DNA of 64,000 bases from Echiichthys vipera (lineage: Eukaryota > Chordata > Actinopteri > Perciformes > Trachinidae), in NCBI GenBank assembly GCA_963691815.1, contig OY829657.1, forward strand, positions 15,694,712 through 15,758,711, read 5' to 3'. The position numbers were made by a program, and so were the translations under genes. Below are positions 1 to 13,895 of this stretch, in pieces; the stretch's first letter is position 1; every line of letters starts with the position of its first letter. The notes under the pieces were generated by a model. That model saw nothing but the letters and a program-made list of their open reading frames with translations, had not been told where the DNA came from and made no database searches.

Positions 1-1382
1 ATCCCATCCACTCCCAGTGTGCAGAGCATTATCTCAGAGAGTGACATGCTTTGTGTTACACAAAGCTGCTGCGTGTCGGCAGAACAATGGAGCAGCAGAG
101 TTGCGAGTGGCAGAATCAGTCTGGTGCAACAGCCTAGTGTAGGTGAGGCAGAGAGAGGGGAGAATACTAATTTATCATGAAAGATGTCATTACCATGCCA
201 ATGACTTCTCAGAGAACACAATTATCACTAATAATAGAAATTTAAACATCAGCCCAGGGCTTTCAGCCAGGAAGGGCTGTATTAATGGAAATCTGTTGTC
301 TGTTTATGAGAACTAGTTGCTGAAGGCTGGTGGGAGGACTGGTAGAAAGAACACACTGAGATAAGCACTAACCATTATCTGTTTTTTGTTTTTTTTTCTC
401 ACTAATTGAGACGTCTAGACACATTCAATTGAACATCGGCAAGATAAGGGAGGCGGCTGAACTAACTCGGTGTGGAATAGCGCACACTAATCCACTTACT
501 GAGTCTAAAGGATTTTCATTTGCCTTCCTAGAAAATGCTTGGCTTATCAAAATGTTTTCACATGCACATTTTTACACTTTGTCTTTTAGCAACAATAGCA
601 TCCTGCACATGGCCTTATGGCCCGCAATACAAAGCAACCCCAACCATTTCGCTTAGTATTCAAACGAGTTGGCATTTTCTGAGAAAAAAAAGTCACTTTT
701 CACTTCTATTTATTCATGTGAAAAAAATATTTTGGAAAATGTAAAAAAAAGTTGATTTTTATTTAAAAAGCAGCTTTATTTCACAATGTTTTCAGTTGAA
801 ATGAAGTTAATGAAACACATTTCCTAATGATACTGAAGAAACTGAAGCATGACTAAGGGTCTACAGCCATGCTGGCAGCTCTGTAAGGCTGTACCAGGCT
901 CCTTATAAGCATGCTGTGCTTTGAAGCCAATTGACTAAGTGCATTATTGGGCCCAGAAAGACTTTTTTTCCATTGACTTACATGGTGAAAGGCACCTCTG
1001 ACACCTCTAATTCAGTGGATCATTTATGTCAGATCCCTCAAGAAATTATTTGTATCACTATCAGAATTCGGTTCACTTAGAAAATCTAGAAGTGCCACGT
1101 GATTAAATCATTTTATCCACATTTAAAATAGCGGAAATACATCCCGTTCCGAAACACACAGGCATCGCGGCTTCAGCAAGCCGTCACTTATGCGACTTTT
1201 GGGTGAGTAGCCTTTCTAATTATGTACTTTCACAGTCTTATATTTCAACAGATTTACCTCAAACTGCGACTTTCTTGACCGATGATCTTTTAAATTGACA
1301 TAGTCTACATATGTGTGTAATTCATTCAACTAAAACAGACCAGAAAAGTCTCAAGCTGTCAGTGCCGTACATATTTTTTTAT

Positions 1383-1384
<2 letters not shown>

Positions 1385-1441
<57 letters not shown>
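1385..1441. repeat. (TA)n microsatellite
   Basis: An uninterrupted AT/TA dinucleotide run of about 57 bases. It explains the Tyr/Ile-repeat reading frame on the minus strand here. Confidence 0.97.
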
Positions 1442-1442
<1 letters not shown>

Positions 1443-2560
1443 GACATATTGAGATTTTGAGCTGCCGATGGTGCTACAGGAAAAAAAGACACCAAAGGAA
1501 CTACCAATCTATGAATAAATAATCCCTCCAATACTTGTTGAGATATTTCAGTCTGGGAACACATTGGACACACTGACCGAAGGACACACTAAAAGACAGA
1601 CACCACCATCGCTCGAGCCATGCTGCTAGTGTGTCTGAAAAAGTACTAGTAGAATTAACGCTCATTCCAGCAGACACTGGAGAAAGCAGACCCATTTGTG
1701 AAGGCTTTGTGACTTATCCACCTGTTTGAACAAGCCTCTACAAGACTAAGAGGTCGGACAAATCACATACACGAGTTTACTGGAGGAGACTGCCAATCTA
1801 GCCTTTTCTCCTCACAACCACACACAACACAGGGAACAAGTTACATAACCATTTTTTATTGTCGTGACATGGATGGGCAAGGACATCGCTGCTGACATTT
1901 CACATCCCGAAATGAAGGGATAACCTTGGAGTTGTTGGCAGCTTCTGTGAGTTCTGTCATGAAATGTACTCTTCACATTCTTCAGAGGCTTTCTTTCTGC
2001 CTGCTCATATGTGATGCCACAACACAGTTAGAGCTCGGAGAGAGTCGAAGAATTCATGGGGATGCAGAAACTGAGAGCCTGAGAGAAACAGAAGGAAGCA
2101 GCAGGTTCACAGATGAATTGCGTGTTAAGAGGCCAGTTGCAAGTACGGAACATGTCGAAAAAAGTGTAATCTTGAGTCGCCAATAAGATTTATATTTTTG
2201 GCTCTAGGGTGTGATGGCATCCATCTGAGTGTCTGTCTGCATAAGCCCTGAGTGATGTGCTTTAACTGCACTTAAGAGCATGAGAAACACACAGTTAAGA
2301 GCAGTTAAAAAACAATAGTCACTCAAGGACTGAAAAACTGTACCGTTTGAAGCAGATGGATGCAGTCTAATGGATCTTTTTTTATATTTATGAGTAGAGA
2401 ATGGAACGTATCCAGATATATCATTATGTTGGGAGTGTACATTTTTATGCATGGCTCCAAACGCTTTATTTTGTAAATTTAATGATGTAGACTGAAACAA
2501 GAATAAGTTATTACATCACGTCGGGCTGAATACCACGCTACACCAGGGCTTTTTGAGCTT

Positions 2561-2562
<2 letters not shown>

Positions 2563-2637
<75 letters not shown>

Positions 2638-2650
2638 ATACACAAACACA
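2563..2650. repeat. (CA)n microsatellite, interrupted
   Basis: CA repeats broken by single-base changes (caaaca, cataca), which suggests an older, decaying tract. Confidence 0.95.
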
Positions 2651-4148
2651 CAGTCATATGTAAAGTGGGTATGTGGATGCAGAAGCATGCCCGGCCAATG
2701 CTCAGGGTTTGATTGTCGGACTAAGGGGTCAAAGGGTAACTAATTGCACGGCTCCTGGAGGTTAGCGTCGGTGTGGCCTTCTACCATAGCAGTGGAACAC
2801 CACCTGAAGTTCTGTCAAGAAAGACAAATGAACTCCGACCTCCCTGCTGATGACATCTACCCCAGTCGACAAGCGTGCGCCATATCTTAATCTGGGTCAC
2901 AGAGAAAAGAGCAGGCCGCAGCTGCCGCTCTAGACACTACGTGCTGAAGGAGCCCTCCCTGATGTTTACCTGCCTGGTCTCATGTTCAGTTAGTCATCAA
3001 ATACACACACTAAAGAAATAAAAAATCTCATTCCCCATGAGGTCAAACTTGGCAACTGAAGCAGGGGTAGTGGTCTATTGCCTCTTTTGTTGTGGTCACT
3101 CAGGCCTCAACACAAATTGCTGGGAAAACAAAAGGCCTGCTTGGTGCAATCTGGTCTAACAATAGAATTCTTCTACACGCAGTTCTTTCTTTTTTTTAGA
3201 GACCCCATAAAGTTAGCTCTGCCTTCAAACTCTTAGAATTTGACACGAGAGCAACTCTCAGTTTTACACAGTGACTCCCAAAAGAGAGCCGAACCGGGGA
3301 AGGTTGTCATTTTTCAACAGTCAATATTTAGCTGACTCTCATATTAGCTGTTTGTGCCTTCTCATTTAGCCATATCACAGCAGGCGCCAGGGCTTTTACC
3401 TGCCATCCCATCAGTAGTGAGCTACCACCTGAGCCACACTGATAGCTGACTGGAATGTACTCGCAGTTACGCAACATAGAAGACTGTGTTTGATGGATGG
3501 ATACAATCACATGACAACTACAGCCTGACGGAAAAGGTATTGTGATGAAGGTCCAGGGATCATCCAAAGAAAAGGAGTGTCTCACTTTCATGATTAACAA
3601 AATGTCAAAAAGGATTTCCCTTCCTAAACAGAGACCACAATCATGTGAGGCTGTCAGCCAAAGGGACACGGCCAGATGGGACGTCTCCCTCTCTTTCTCC
3701 GCCTGCTGCTCCTGCACTGTTTTGGAGACAAAAATGACCTAGACCTGTGTCAACAGCTGGGAAAAGCATCCCTCACTGTGCTTTGTGAAAGTGATAAAAA
3801 TAACACCACCAAGTATCCCACTGTGGGTTACGCCCTGAATGGGTCTGTTTTTCCTGACCAGGAGGGTCACTGTCGGGCAGAGCTGGACCTCCAGCCAACA
3901 CACATCAAGGCAGCACTTTCCTAGCCTCCATTTTCGCCCCTGTCTTTTCCTGTTTTGACAGGAAACAGGAGATGATAACATAGTCGCACAAACAAGCAGA
4001 GCTTGCCTCCGACCTGCTGCCTGGCTGTCCTCGTGCGGCGGTGGACGTCTGTTTTCTTTAGAGGGCCTCGTGTCCAAACATACAAAAAATAACACACTCG
4101 TTGTCTTGTGCAAACATGGACACCAAGCCACTGTGGCGCACACGCCTG

Positions 4149-4153
<5 letters not shown>

Positions 4154-4229
<76 letters not shown>
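4154..4229. repeat. (CA)n microsatellite
   Basis: A nearly pure CA tract of about 75 bases. It generates the His-Thr and Cys-Val repeat frames on the two strands, which are not genes. Confidence 0.97.
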
Positions 4230-4231
<2 letters not shown>

Positions 4232-6515
4232 GTCTTCATGCCAAGCTTGAATAACCTCTCCAGAACCTGGCACAGTCGAGCACTTCCTCACAGGCTCCCA
4301 GCAGCATGCCAGCATCACACAAAGAAGCGCAATAAAACAGGCCACCAAAGTCATGGACACAAGACTGAAAGAGGGGAGATGAAAGCTGTAGTGGTCACCA
4401 CGGGGAACCAAAACATACACTGCGGAGGTGAGTGGAGGAGCAATGTCAATATCTAGCGGTGAGAGGAAGGGTGGGGTGGATGGGGAGCAGCGTTGTCCAA
4501 GGGAGGTGTGGACGGGTATCGTCTCTTGTCCGAGGCTCTTTTTGGAATGTGAGCCTTTTATGTTTCAGGAAGCACACCGCAGTGAGACACAACAAGTGGA
4601 GCGACGGGGTCATTAGAGGGGCTTTGTTGATGGCGAGAGAAGCTCAAAGGAACGGGACACTTTGATTGCCCTCTCTGATTCCCCCACAAGCCTTTGTTTA
4701 TGAGCTAATTAAGCATTGTTCGGCTGCAGCAGGAGCCTCGAGCCCTCCATCCCCATAGCGCCACCATGACTTTGAATGGCTACTGTAGGGTTTTTACAGC
4801 ACCCTCTATAACTTAACAACTCGGGCAGGAATCACTTTGTGAACTGCTCTCTATGGGAACCAACCTCTGATGAAAACTGACCAAATATGTCAGTGTATGT
4901 AAGAAGGGCCTAAAAGAGATAACACACAAATAGGTATAGTCTGACAGGTCAAATGCAGTTCAAATGTGGCCGCTAGCGACCGCTTCTGTGGGAGTTCAAG
5001 TGTGCCCTGGTTTCACCCCTCTATTAGATGCTGCACCCAAAACAGCCTCTCACTCACAAAGAGATTAAGACACAAATGCCCAGCGTGGGACGAAGGGAGG
5101 CCGAGGGGTCAGTGGACAGACAGAATAGGGAGGAGGAGGGTACCGTCTCGCTAGATGGATGTGGTAATGACCGTGTGACAGCGGTGAATACATTGTGGGG
5201 AAGAAAAGCTCATGCAGCAAACCTGAAAGGCCGTTTTATAAAAAAGAAAATCAATACATACAGTATGTGCACTTTTACCTGTGTTTGAGGTCAGAAGCAG
5301 CACATGAAAAGGCAAAAAAAAAAGGTGTAGGAGAAATAAAATCACAATTTGTGCATTTACAGCGATAACAGCTGGATAAAAAGAAGAGATTCATTATTGA
5401 TGATCATATGAATTATTTCTCAACCGCTCATGAAGTTAAGCCAAAAGGTCAGCATTGCTTTGTATGACGAGCACCTCCCCCATGGAAACCAACTCATTGC
5501 TTAAACGTCAAACTAAAGCTGACACAACCTGTGAAATGCTGTGTGTAAATGAAACCACACATTTAAGTTCAACCGCATATTAGATTTACGGCTGGCGCTG
5601 GCTGTCTGGACTTTCAGTGGACATGAGAGCATGACCCTGGGTTTGACTCTTATAAGCTGCTGAGTTGCTGCTCTTAGAGGACAGAGACGAGGGGGGGTTC
5701 ACAGCAAAAGGGTTAGAGGACCGAACACAGCAGCATCCACTCCTGCTCTGAACATTAAAGCTATAGGCAGGAATCCACCAAGGCCAAAGACACAGGTGTG
5801 CACCCCGAGAGTTTCCCTCCTTTGCACAGAGGGTGGGAAGCATTTCCGCGTTGCACAGACACGTTCAAAGGCATTCCAGCAATGTTTTGTGTTTGATGCA
5901 TAAGTTTAGAACAGTAAACAACAGCTTCTACCTATCATGTTGATTTAGATGTTTCAGAGAGAAGCTGACCACATTCAGCTGGGCTAAAGAGACAATTCTG
6001 CACATTCTTGTCCAAGCATGGGAATTGGGCAGCGCTTAGCTGGGGGTCGGCACAGTGAGGCCCAACAGTGAGTTCCCAGAACAACAAGGATGACTGGGCT
6101 TTTATTGGGGACGTTGAACTGATACTGAGCAGCAAACGCAGAGGATGGAGAGGCAGTTTGGGACTCGTAAACAGTGAGGTTTAAGTTTAAGTGCCCGACA
6201 CACACGAAGGAGATAAAACAGCCCAGAGCTCTTCAGTGGAGAGAGTGACATCATAAAATAGAGCAGCAGTAACAAGAGAGGAAGCATAAAGGACGGATCT
6301 ATTAATGGGAGTCAGATCACTGGAGAGACGCAGGGGAAGGTTTACTTCACAAGCGTCCGCTGGGAGTAATGACAAGCTCAAGTTGGCATCATTCCTCAAG
6401 ACAGTATAGCACTGCTGATCTGAATATAAATCAAATTATCCTCATTAAGATGTTTTTTTCTGTGACCTCCAAAGTAAATGTGTTTACCATTAATACTTCC
6501 CAAGGAGGTAAAAAT

Positions 6516-6727
6516 GCCAGCCAAGGGGCGGCAGGAGGCTGGGTGGTTGAAGCGGTCGCCCCATGCGAAGAGGCGGGAGGTCCTCAAGGCAGCGGCCACA
6601 TGTTCGACTCCGACCTGCGGCCCTGCTGTGTGTCTCCCCCTTTCTCTCTTGCCTTATTTCCTGTTTGTCCTATCTCATAATCCTATCTAATGAAGGCTTG
6701 AACACTGCCCAAAAAAAGCCAGCCAAG
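6516..6727 (+). mobile_element. tRNA-derived SINE with target-site duplication
   Basis: The element body is 6526-6717. It has a tRNA-like head with a B-box-like GTTCGACTCC (6602-6611), followed by the CGACCTGCGGCCC and pyrimidine-rich body and the short tail that I recognise from a SINE common in percomorph genomes, ending in an A run (6711-6717). It is bracketed by an exact 10-base direct repeat GCCAGCCAAG at 6516-6525 and 6718-6727, the duplication expected from LINE-assisted retroposition. It lies in the presumed kif26a intron, in the opposite orientation to the gene. Confidence 0.85.
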
Positions 6728-8158
6728 TTCATTATTGCACCAAAAAAAACTGCTCAATTTGCCAATTATGAGGAAACTGGCCTCTTTACTTTGCTGCTGT
6801 TTCTCAAAGTTAAGGCACAATGTAACACCACAACCGAGTTTGTGGATATTTTACAAGTATTGTACCAGTGCCTCTTTTTCTCATCTTTATCACATTGGTG
6901 CTGCTTATCTGAACGAGTCATTGGATGAGACTTATTAAATGAAGGCTGTTGCGTATCAGGACTCGAGGCTATGCTAACTAGTGTATCAAAGACAGGACGA
7001 AAATCTCTTCTCTTTCATGATTAAGTTTAGTCAAGCAAAACCCACAATATAGCTCAGCCCTCGCTGCATTTGAAGCTTTTCCCGAAAGTACACCTGCCAA
7101 TCACAGACAAACAACACTGCTATTGTATCTTGATTGACTTCGTTTTGGTGAAAATCCAATATAAAAATCCATACAGCTTAGGCTGACCTTTTCTTTGCGC
7201 CTATTGAGAAACTCAGTGACACAGTTTTCAATTGGATTAAAAGCAACTTTTCTGCCATTTTGTAAGAATGCATTGCTATGCTATTTCCTTTAAAATGTCA
7301 ACAGGAAAATTGTTAAGTCAGGTCATTCAATAATGAAAGAAAAATTAAGACTGAAACACACAGGTAACACTTCTTTTACTTCTGTATAGAGAAGGAATAA
7401 ATGTTTTGGTGTAAATCTGAGGTTTGGATATTTATACGGTATAACAACATAGATTTAGCTAATAACTGATTGAACTACGGCATAGTCTAACAGTGGCATG
7501 TTAGACCCAGATATAAGCATCAAATCAGGAGCAAGTCAAAAAACAGCAGGGCTAATATCAGAGCTAAAGAGAGCTTATATTCTTATCATATCCCCTCTGA
7601 AGCTAAGCCCACCAAGTACCAGAGTAATGGCACTGGTCAATCATCTTCTCCATCACCGTCTCCATTAACCAGACCACCGCCAGGCCTGCGTGTTGGAATG
7701 AGGATAAAACACTGACTGTAATAATGCAATCATAAATTGGTAGCAGTTAAGTTCAGAAAGATGGATTACTTCTGCGGCAAAGTGGAAAGGATGGAGGGAC
7801 TCGGAATGTGCTTCATCTCTTTCTTTTTCCTCTGGTACTTACACGCACATTCGCACATCATCAATACACACACTCATCCTAGCTCACGGAGCTGGACAGT
7901 CAAGCATGAAATGAACATGAGCAGCGTGAACTTTGACTGGCGTTTTCACACTGCGCCAGGATTTATGGAGCACTATATACGTATCAGAATGAGCTCCTGA
8001 CAATAAAGAATGGCCAAATGCAGAGCTGGGGAGGCCAGTAAGAAGGGTTAACACAACCCATCTACCAACCACAACAAAACCCATCACAATCCATCTACTA
8101 TTACACAAACACAAATAGAATAACACAGGGATGCATGCATACTGTAACCCAGACACAG

Positions 8159-8162
<4 letters not shown>

Positions 8163-8240
<78 letters not shown>
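8163..8240. repeat. Compound (TA)n(GA)n microsatellite
   Basis: An AT/TA run of about 48 bases passes directly into a GA run of about 30 bases. Confidence 0.96.
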
Positions 8241-8246
<6 letters not shown>

Positions 8247-11200
8247 GACATGAAAGCACACTGGTGCACTCACACAGCAGCTGCGGTTTACTACTGTTGG
8301 TCATTGAGAGGCTCCTCTTGGAATGAACTGGTTAGCTTAAGAAACATCAAATTGCACCGAGTAGCTCTGAACAAAAAATGTGATCGTTGAGAAAAATAAC
8401 TTTGCTAACAAGCAACTTGAGAAAGTGAATTTCACTACCTTTGGGGAGCTTGTATGGAGTCCACAGATATCTTTTAACTATGAGTTGGCTTACTTGGGTT
8501 ACAAGCTTTTCAATTGCACTTGAATTTAGCCACTAAAGGGTATTTCCCTCAGAAGCTGGTGGAAATCAAAACATAGCTAAAAGGAGAGTGAATATTGTTC
8601 TTACATGTCTGCTTGATGTGTAAATAAGCCACTCTTTGCTACATCCAGCTTTATGAGGGGATAATAGCTTTGCCTTGATTTGCCAATTGTATAGATAAAT
8701 AGTGCAAATATAATACATTTGGCAAATGCATCCATTGTGTTTATTTCAGCAATATTACCCACTCTTATATATCATATTTAAACATTACTTCAAACTGCAT
8801 GCATAAATACTGTTATCAGTCATCTTTTCATTTTCTTCACTTTGTGAAAATATGAAAACAATTCTTGCAGAGAAAAGTCCTTAAGTGCCCTGCTCCTGGC
8901 ACTTTGGCAATTGTTAGGATTGCTCATTCCTAGTTAACATTTATCACATATTTTTATAAATCTGCCTCTCAAACATTGACATCTAACACTCAATATGCCA
9001 TGCTCTGAGGGTAAATATTCAGTCTTCTCAGCTTGCAGGTGAGTAAAAGCTCCATTAAAATCTGCTATAAGAGGAAAACAAACAAGGCAATGTCAAGTCC
9101 AACTTTGACACCATACTCCACTGATCCACTGTTTGCTGTGAGCAAGGGAGCCACGCCCAGACAGCCCAGAGTTTGCTGTCTGCATATCCATCTTGGCAAG
9201 GACACACAGCGCTGGCATTCTCTTTCAGCACATTGCTATAAGCCAGGCGATTTGTCTGCTACCACAAGGCCTGCTGTCAATTGAACACGTTTTTATGGAG
9301 ACAGCAGGAGATTACCTCTAACTCAGTGCCCCTCAGTGTCTGTGTAACGTCTTGAAAATGTATCTCAAGCGCTATGTTTTTCGAATACTTTGAATCAGAC
9401 TCAATAATGGACTGCAGTCTGCCTGGATCACGCACGTCTCACTTCACCATGACATATGGAGCCGGGCAGTAGAAGCCCGGAGATTGCATAAAACATACGC
9501 ACATACAGAATCACACACACACAGGCAGCTCCCCCTAAATTAACAAGTCAAACTGATTAATTCCCACTGGTTACACTTCTTGTTGCATTTGTGTTCTTTG
9601 TTCACTGACATTTCTGCCTTTGTCGCTCCGTTCTCATGCTCTGCAGACCTGTGCTGTGCTGTAACACATCGCCCTGTCAGCCTAGACAGCAGATCCATTG
9701 TTTCATTTCAGTCTGGCTCATTGTAACACATGATCCTTCACCAAACAGCAGCAAACCCATTCAGACAAGTGCCATTATGCATGGCAATCATTCTTCAAAT
9801 ACACAAACAATAGGGAAACAGCTAAAGAATATAGGTGTTTTCACAATCTCAACATTACCTGGTGCTTTATTTTAAGGAATTCTTTGAAAAGATGGCTCAA
9901 AAAACAAAACCAGGCCTCAGTTTTGATCGCCTGATTTAGTCACGTCTGAAATACTCAACTCAAAATGACCACAAGCACAATGCTAGCTAGCATGTTGCAA
10001 ACATATAGGCCTACACTAATTCACTTGCGTGAGCGTTAATGAGAAGATTACCTCTCATAAATATTAAGCAACAACAGCTAGCCTGGCTCTGTCAAATGAT
10101 TAAAAACCCAACAACTAAACATCGGACAGAGGCAGACACAGCTGTGAACTACATACATCCAGTCTTTACGTTATTCTAAGAAGCTAATCTCTTAGCTAAC
10201 TAGCTAGTCTCTTGGTTGTACTTTGTCACAGACAATCATTAGTGGTCAATTTTCTCCTCTTACTCTTGACATGAAAATGTATTTCCCCAAAATATTTGAC
10301 TACAAATTCTGAAAAAAATTCTTCCACATTTACATGAATGTAATCATTATATTGTGATTCAATTTCTTAGTTAAGAATAGGCTTCATTTCTTTTTAAATG
10401 CAACAGGCCACTTCAGGCCAACGTTTACAGAGATTTAAGAAAAGCCAAGATGCTCTACCAAGCGTGAAGCCTCTGGTAGCTTATTGCTTTTTCATCAGCT
10501 CATTATAAGGTAAAGGTGCGGCTGGTCTCCCAAGTCACGTACTTTGATTGAATGTCTTTACTGAATAGCTGTTAAGGATAATAGGTCGACTTTACGTGTT
10601 TGACTTTAGTAAATGAGAGAGGCATGCAACCTTTACAATAACTGAAGTCGGCAGAGTAAATTTCCAGGTTTAAGCAGCTCTAAATAGCTCTTCTCACCTT
10701 GACAGGTAACTGAGGGAACATCTGGACGGCTCTCTGAAGACATTACAGTGGCATGCAGCCACACTAGAGGGCCAGATGGCCAGAAAAGGACATATTCAGG
10801 TAATCTCTGTGCATCTGTGTGTGTCTGAGATCACTCATGGGTTCACCTGTGTGCCTGTGCCTGTGTATGTAGATTATGTGTGTGTGTTAGGAGGCATCTG
10901 CTGAGGAAGCTCAGTCAGCTCCTGTTTCATCCTGCCTGCTGTGAATGTGCTGCTCTGAGCAGCCAGCAACGGAGAGCAGACGTATGGAATGGCAGTTATT
11001 CCAGGTGGAGAATTCCTCATCCTCCTCCAACAGACTCCTTCACTCTCATCCTGATCAAAGGCAATGAGCATCAGCCTTACTGTAACTCAGTTTTCATCCA
11101 GAACCCTCTACCTTTGCATTTGCGCACTCTGAATCCATTTCCTGCACTCTGCCTCATAGCAATTTAGCCTCGCAATTGCGATAAGAAACAGACTTGGGAG

Positions 11201-13439
11201 CAACAGTTAAGGGTCAATTCACTTTCAGCTCATCTAATTAAAGATTTAAAATGAAACTGCAGCAATCTGTGAAAATCCGGAGACAGGAAAGTGAATAAGA
11301 AACTCGTTACGCTCCCATAACTACTCATAGAGTGGTTTCACTGTCCACATTTAAAGCACTGTGGCTGCAATGTGCAGCTTCCACGTGGAGATAAAGGCTG
11401 GCTAATAAAGGAGATGAAGAAATTCTCTAGTAGGACATACTGTAATACTGTATAATAAATACAGCTTGGCATTGTTTGAAAATGCTAAATACCATTGGCA
11501 ATAGATAGCTAAATTTCATACAACTACCACATTATTATTTTTCTTAATATACTTTAACAACTAAATAAAAGAAGGCAACATCAAGTTAATAACATTTGAA
11601 GTTTTCAGTATTTTGCAGTTTTCAGTACTGGGGTGCTATGGACACATTTACCCATCAGTAGATATAACAGAAGACAAAATGCATGCAAATGTGTCACAAG
11701 AGGAGAATGCTGACATGTGAAAGAGTGACTTAATAAAGCTGTGGAGACTTGAAGTAAAGTGGCAGTGAACAACTGCATACTGCAAGGGCTCAGTACAGCA
11801 GTACAGCACGGTATAGCACCATAACTGATCTGTGGGCTCTGCACCACTTGACACCATATTATTGCTCTGCAGTTTAATACAGCTTCATGCCATAAAGCAG
11901 AAGTCACACGGCATGTGGGGATGGAGTGAGGGGCCGGATCAGCCCTGAGTCTCCTCCATTCTCGTCTCTCATCTCCTCCAAAACTCTCTGGAGTGCATGC
12001 ACTGCTGAGCAGGCACACAGGCGCGCAACACACACATCACAAAGAGCCCCAGGGGCTCAGGTGCTTAGAGCGGAATAGAATAATATGGTTGTGCTCTGTT
12101 TTAACTCTACGTTAGCTCAAGTTTCACAACCGGAGGGGTTTTTCACACAGTCTTTTTTTTCCCTCCATCCGTCTGCCAGTCACTCTGTCCTGTCATCTGC
12201 CCTCCTGGAGCGAACCTGGCAGTATACACCTGTTCCAGCCCAGGTCGGCCCCCTGAAACCCTAACCCATCATAAAGACTGGGAGAACTGACATAAAAAGG
12301 TCTGAGGTCAGTCAACAAAGGAGACACCCCCGACCCCCAATTCGAATCGCCTGAGAAACAGTACCCAGGTAGGTAGATCTGCAGCCATTCACCAGCACCC
12401 ACTTCTTCATGTCTTCTCCATGTCACTCATCTATACACAGGAACATTATCAACAAAGCAATGTTCCTTCTGGCTCCTTAGCAATGGCAACACTCTGCCCC
12501 TCTTCTTCCTTTGAAAGTCAGCTATACAAATCCATAAGTGAGCAAGCAGGAAAAATGGCACACAACACACACAAATGTCTGTGTGGAAATACGTGTTTAT
12601 TTCACACAAAGTCAAACTAACTCAGATTGTACAATGTTCCTGGCTTTTTGGCTGGGAAACCATTTGTGCATGTCATAGATAATTAATTTCCTTTCTTCAG
12701 TGCTTCAGGAAACAAAGCCTGATTTGTTACATTTACATGGATTCACTAATAACTCTGCATGTGAAGTGGATCAAGGGTCAAACGAGGAACAAAGCAGAAA
12801 CAAATCAAACATGAATCCAAATGAGCCGTTGGTGAGAATTGCTAGTCCTATAATTTATGAATTCAACAAAAAAAAACTGGCAGCATTCCTCATGGTACAA
12901 ATTCATTCCTGCAGCTACAATCACAGTCACAGCCACTCGTACACACTATCCATAATAGACATGGATACATTGTGCATACATCAGCAGTGCACAGTATTGT
13001 TCATTTTCTGGCAGTTTGCTCATTCTCTGTCCCCACGATTTAACCTAACTACACCTTCATCTCCATAGTGACCTGGTCCTTAATGGAGTTTCCCCATATC
13101 CAGATGGCAAAGGTCATCAGAAAGTTGAGGCCTGGCTGCAACTGACTTCAACCTCCAATGGCTCCACTTAATCTAAATGTTCAAGCCGTAACAGCCCTGC
13201 AGGAGATTCTCTGTTAATCAGTCAGTGTACTAGAGTAGCACACACGGTCCAAGACTGCTTGTATATTCATAGGCCTTAGTATTTATGATCCGACGTGCAG
13301 TCTCTGCAACATACCAACCTCCAATGAGTCTGCTCAACTCAAAAATTGAGAAGACTTAATACATTTCTATGTCCCAAAAATGATAGCCTTTGAGGGCAAC
13401 AAACATGTAGTCTGTTCTCGGCTGAAATCTTAAAAGATT

Positions 13440-13895
13440 AATTTGACATTTTGGTAAATGTGCTTATTTAATTTCTTACAGAGACAGATGAAAAGATGGA
13501 TGGCACCCTAAGTATGAAGGTACAGCTGGTTAGCTTTGCTTAGTTTAACACAAAGACTGGAAAACAGGGGGAGACAGCTAGCCTCGCAAGTTGCAGTGTG
13601 AGGAAGTGACTGTGCGCTTGACTAAAAAATAGATAACCATAGTTTAAGACTGCAAAATTACATTCTTACTCTTTGATTTTTGTACGTATAAAAACAAATA
13701 AGATATATTGTGCTAATTACTGAGCTTTAGGCAAAATATGTGACTTTGTACAAAGCTAGGTGACTGTTGCTGTTTCCCTCTATTTCTTGTTTTTAATGCT
13801 AATCTAAGCTAGCCCACTGTTGGCTCCAGCTACATATTAACCTTACAGACATCAATCTTTGCAAGAAAGCAAATTTGCATATTTCCCAACATAGT
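13440..13895. mobile_element. Dispersed teleost fold-back repeat (non-autonomous)
   Basis: The left arm (from about 13445, including gctggttagctttgcttag and gactggaaaacaggggg) and the right arm (about 13760-13895, including aatctaagctagcccactg and catatttcccaacat) are diverged reverse complements of each other. I recognise this as a widespread fish repeat whose arms carry the 'gttagcttagctta' and 'gactggaaacagggg' motifs. No coding capacity is visible. It lies in the presumed kif26a intron. The class is not certain from sequence alone. Confidence 0.7.

Noticed and set aside
1379..1695. Two overlapping minus-strand reading frames with Tyr-Ile repeats
   Set aside because: One runs through the TA microsatellite, neither resembles a known family, and there are no supporting splice partners.
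3328..3717. A 129-codon minus-strand frame in the kif26a intron
   Set aside because: No recognisable domain and no flanking splice signals fitting a kinesin exon.
6540..6620. A functional tRNA gene on the plus strand
   Set aside because: This is the tRNA-like head of a SINE with target duplications, without a clean acceptor stem.
8084..8304. Minus-strand frames with Ser-Leu and Ile-Tyr repeats
   Set aside because: These are products of the compound TA/GA microsatellite.
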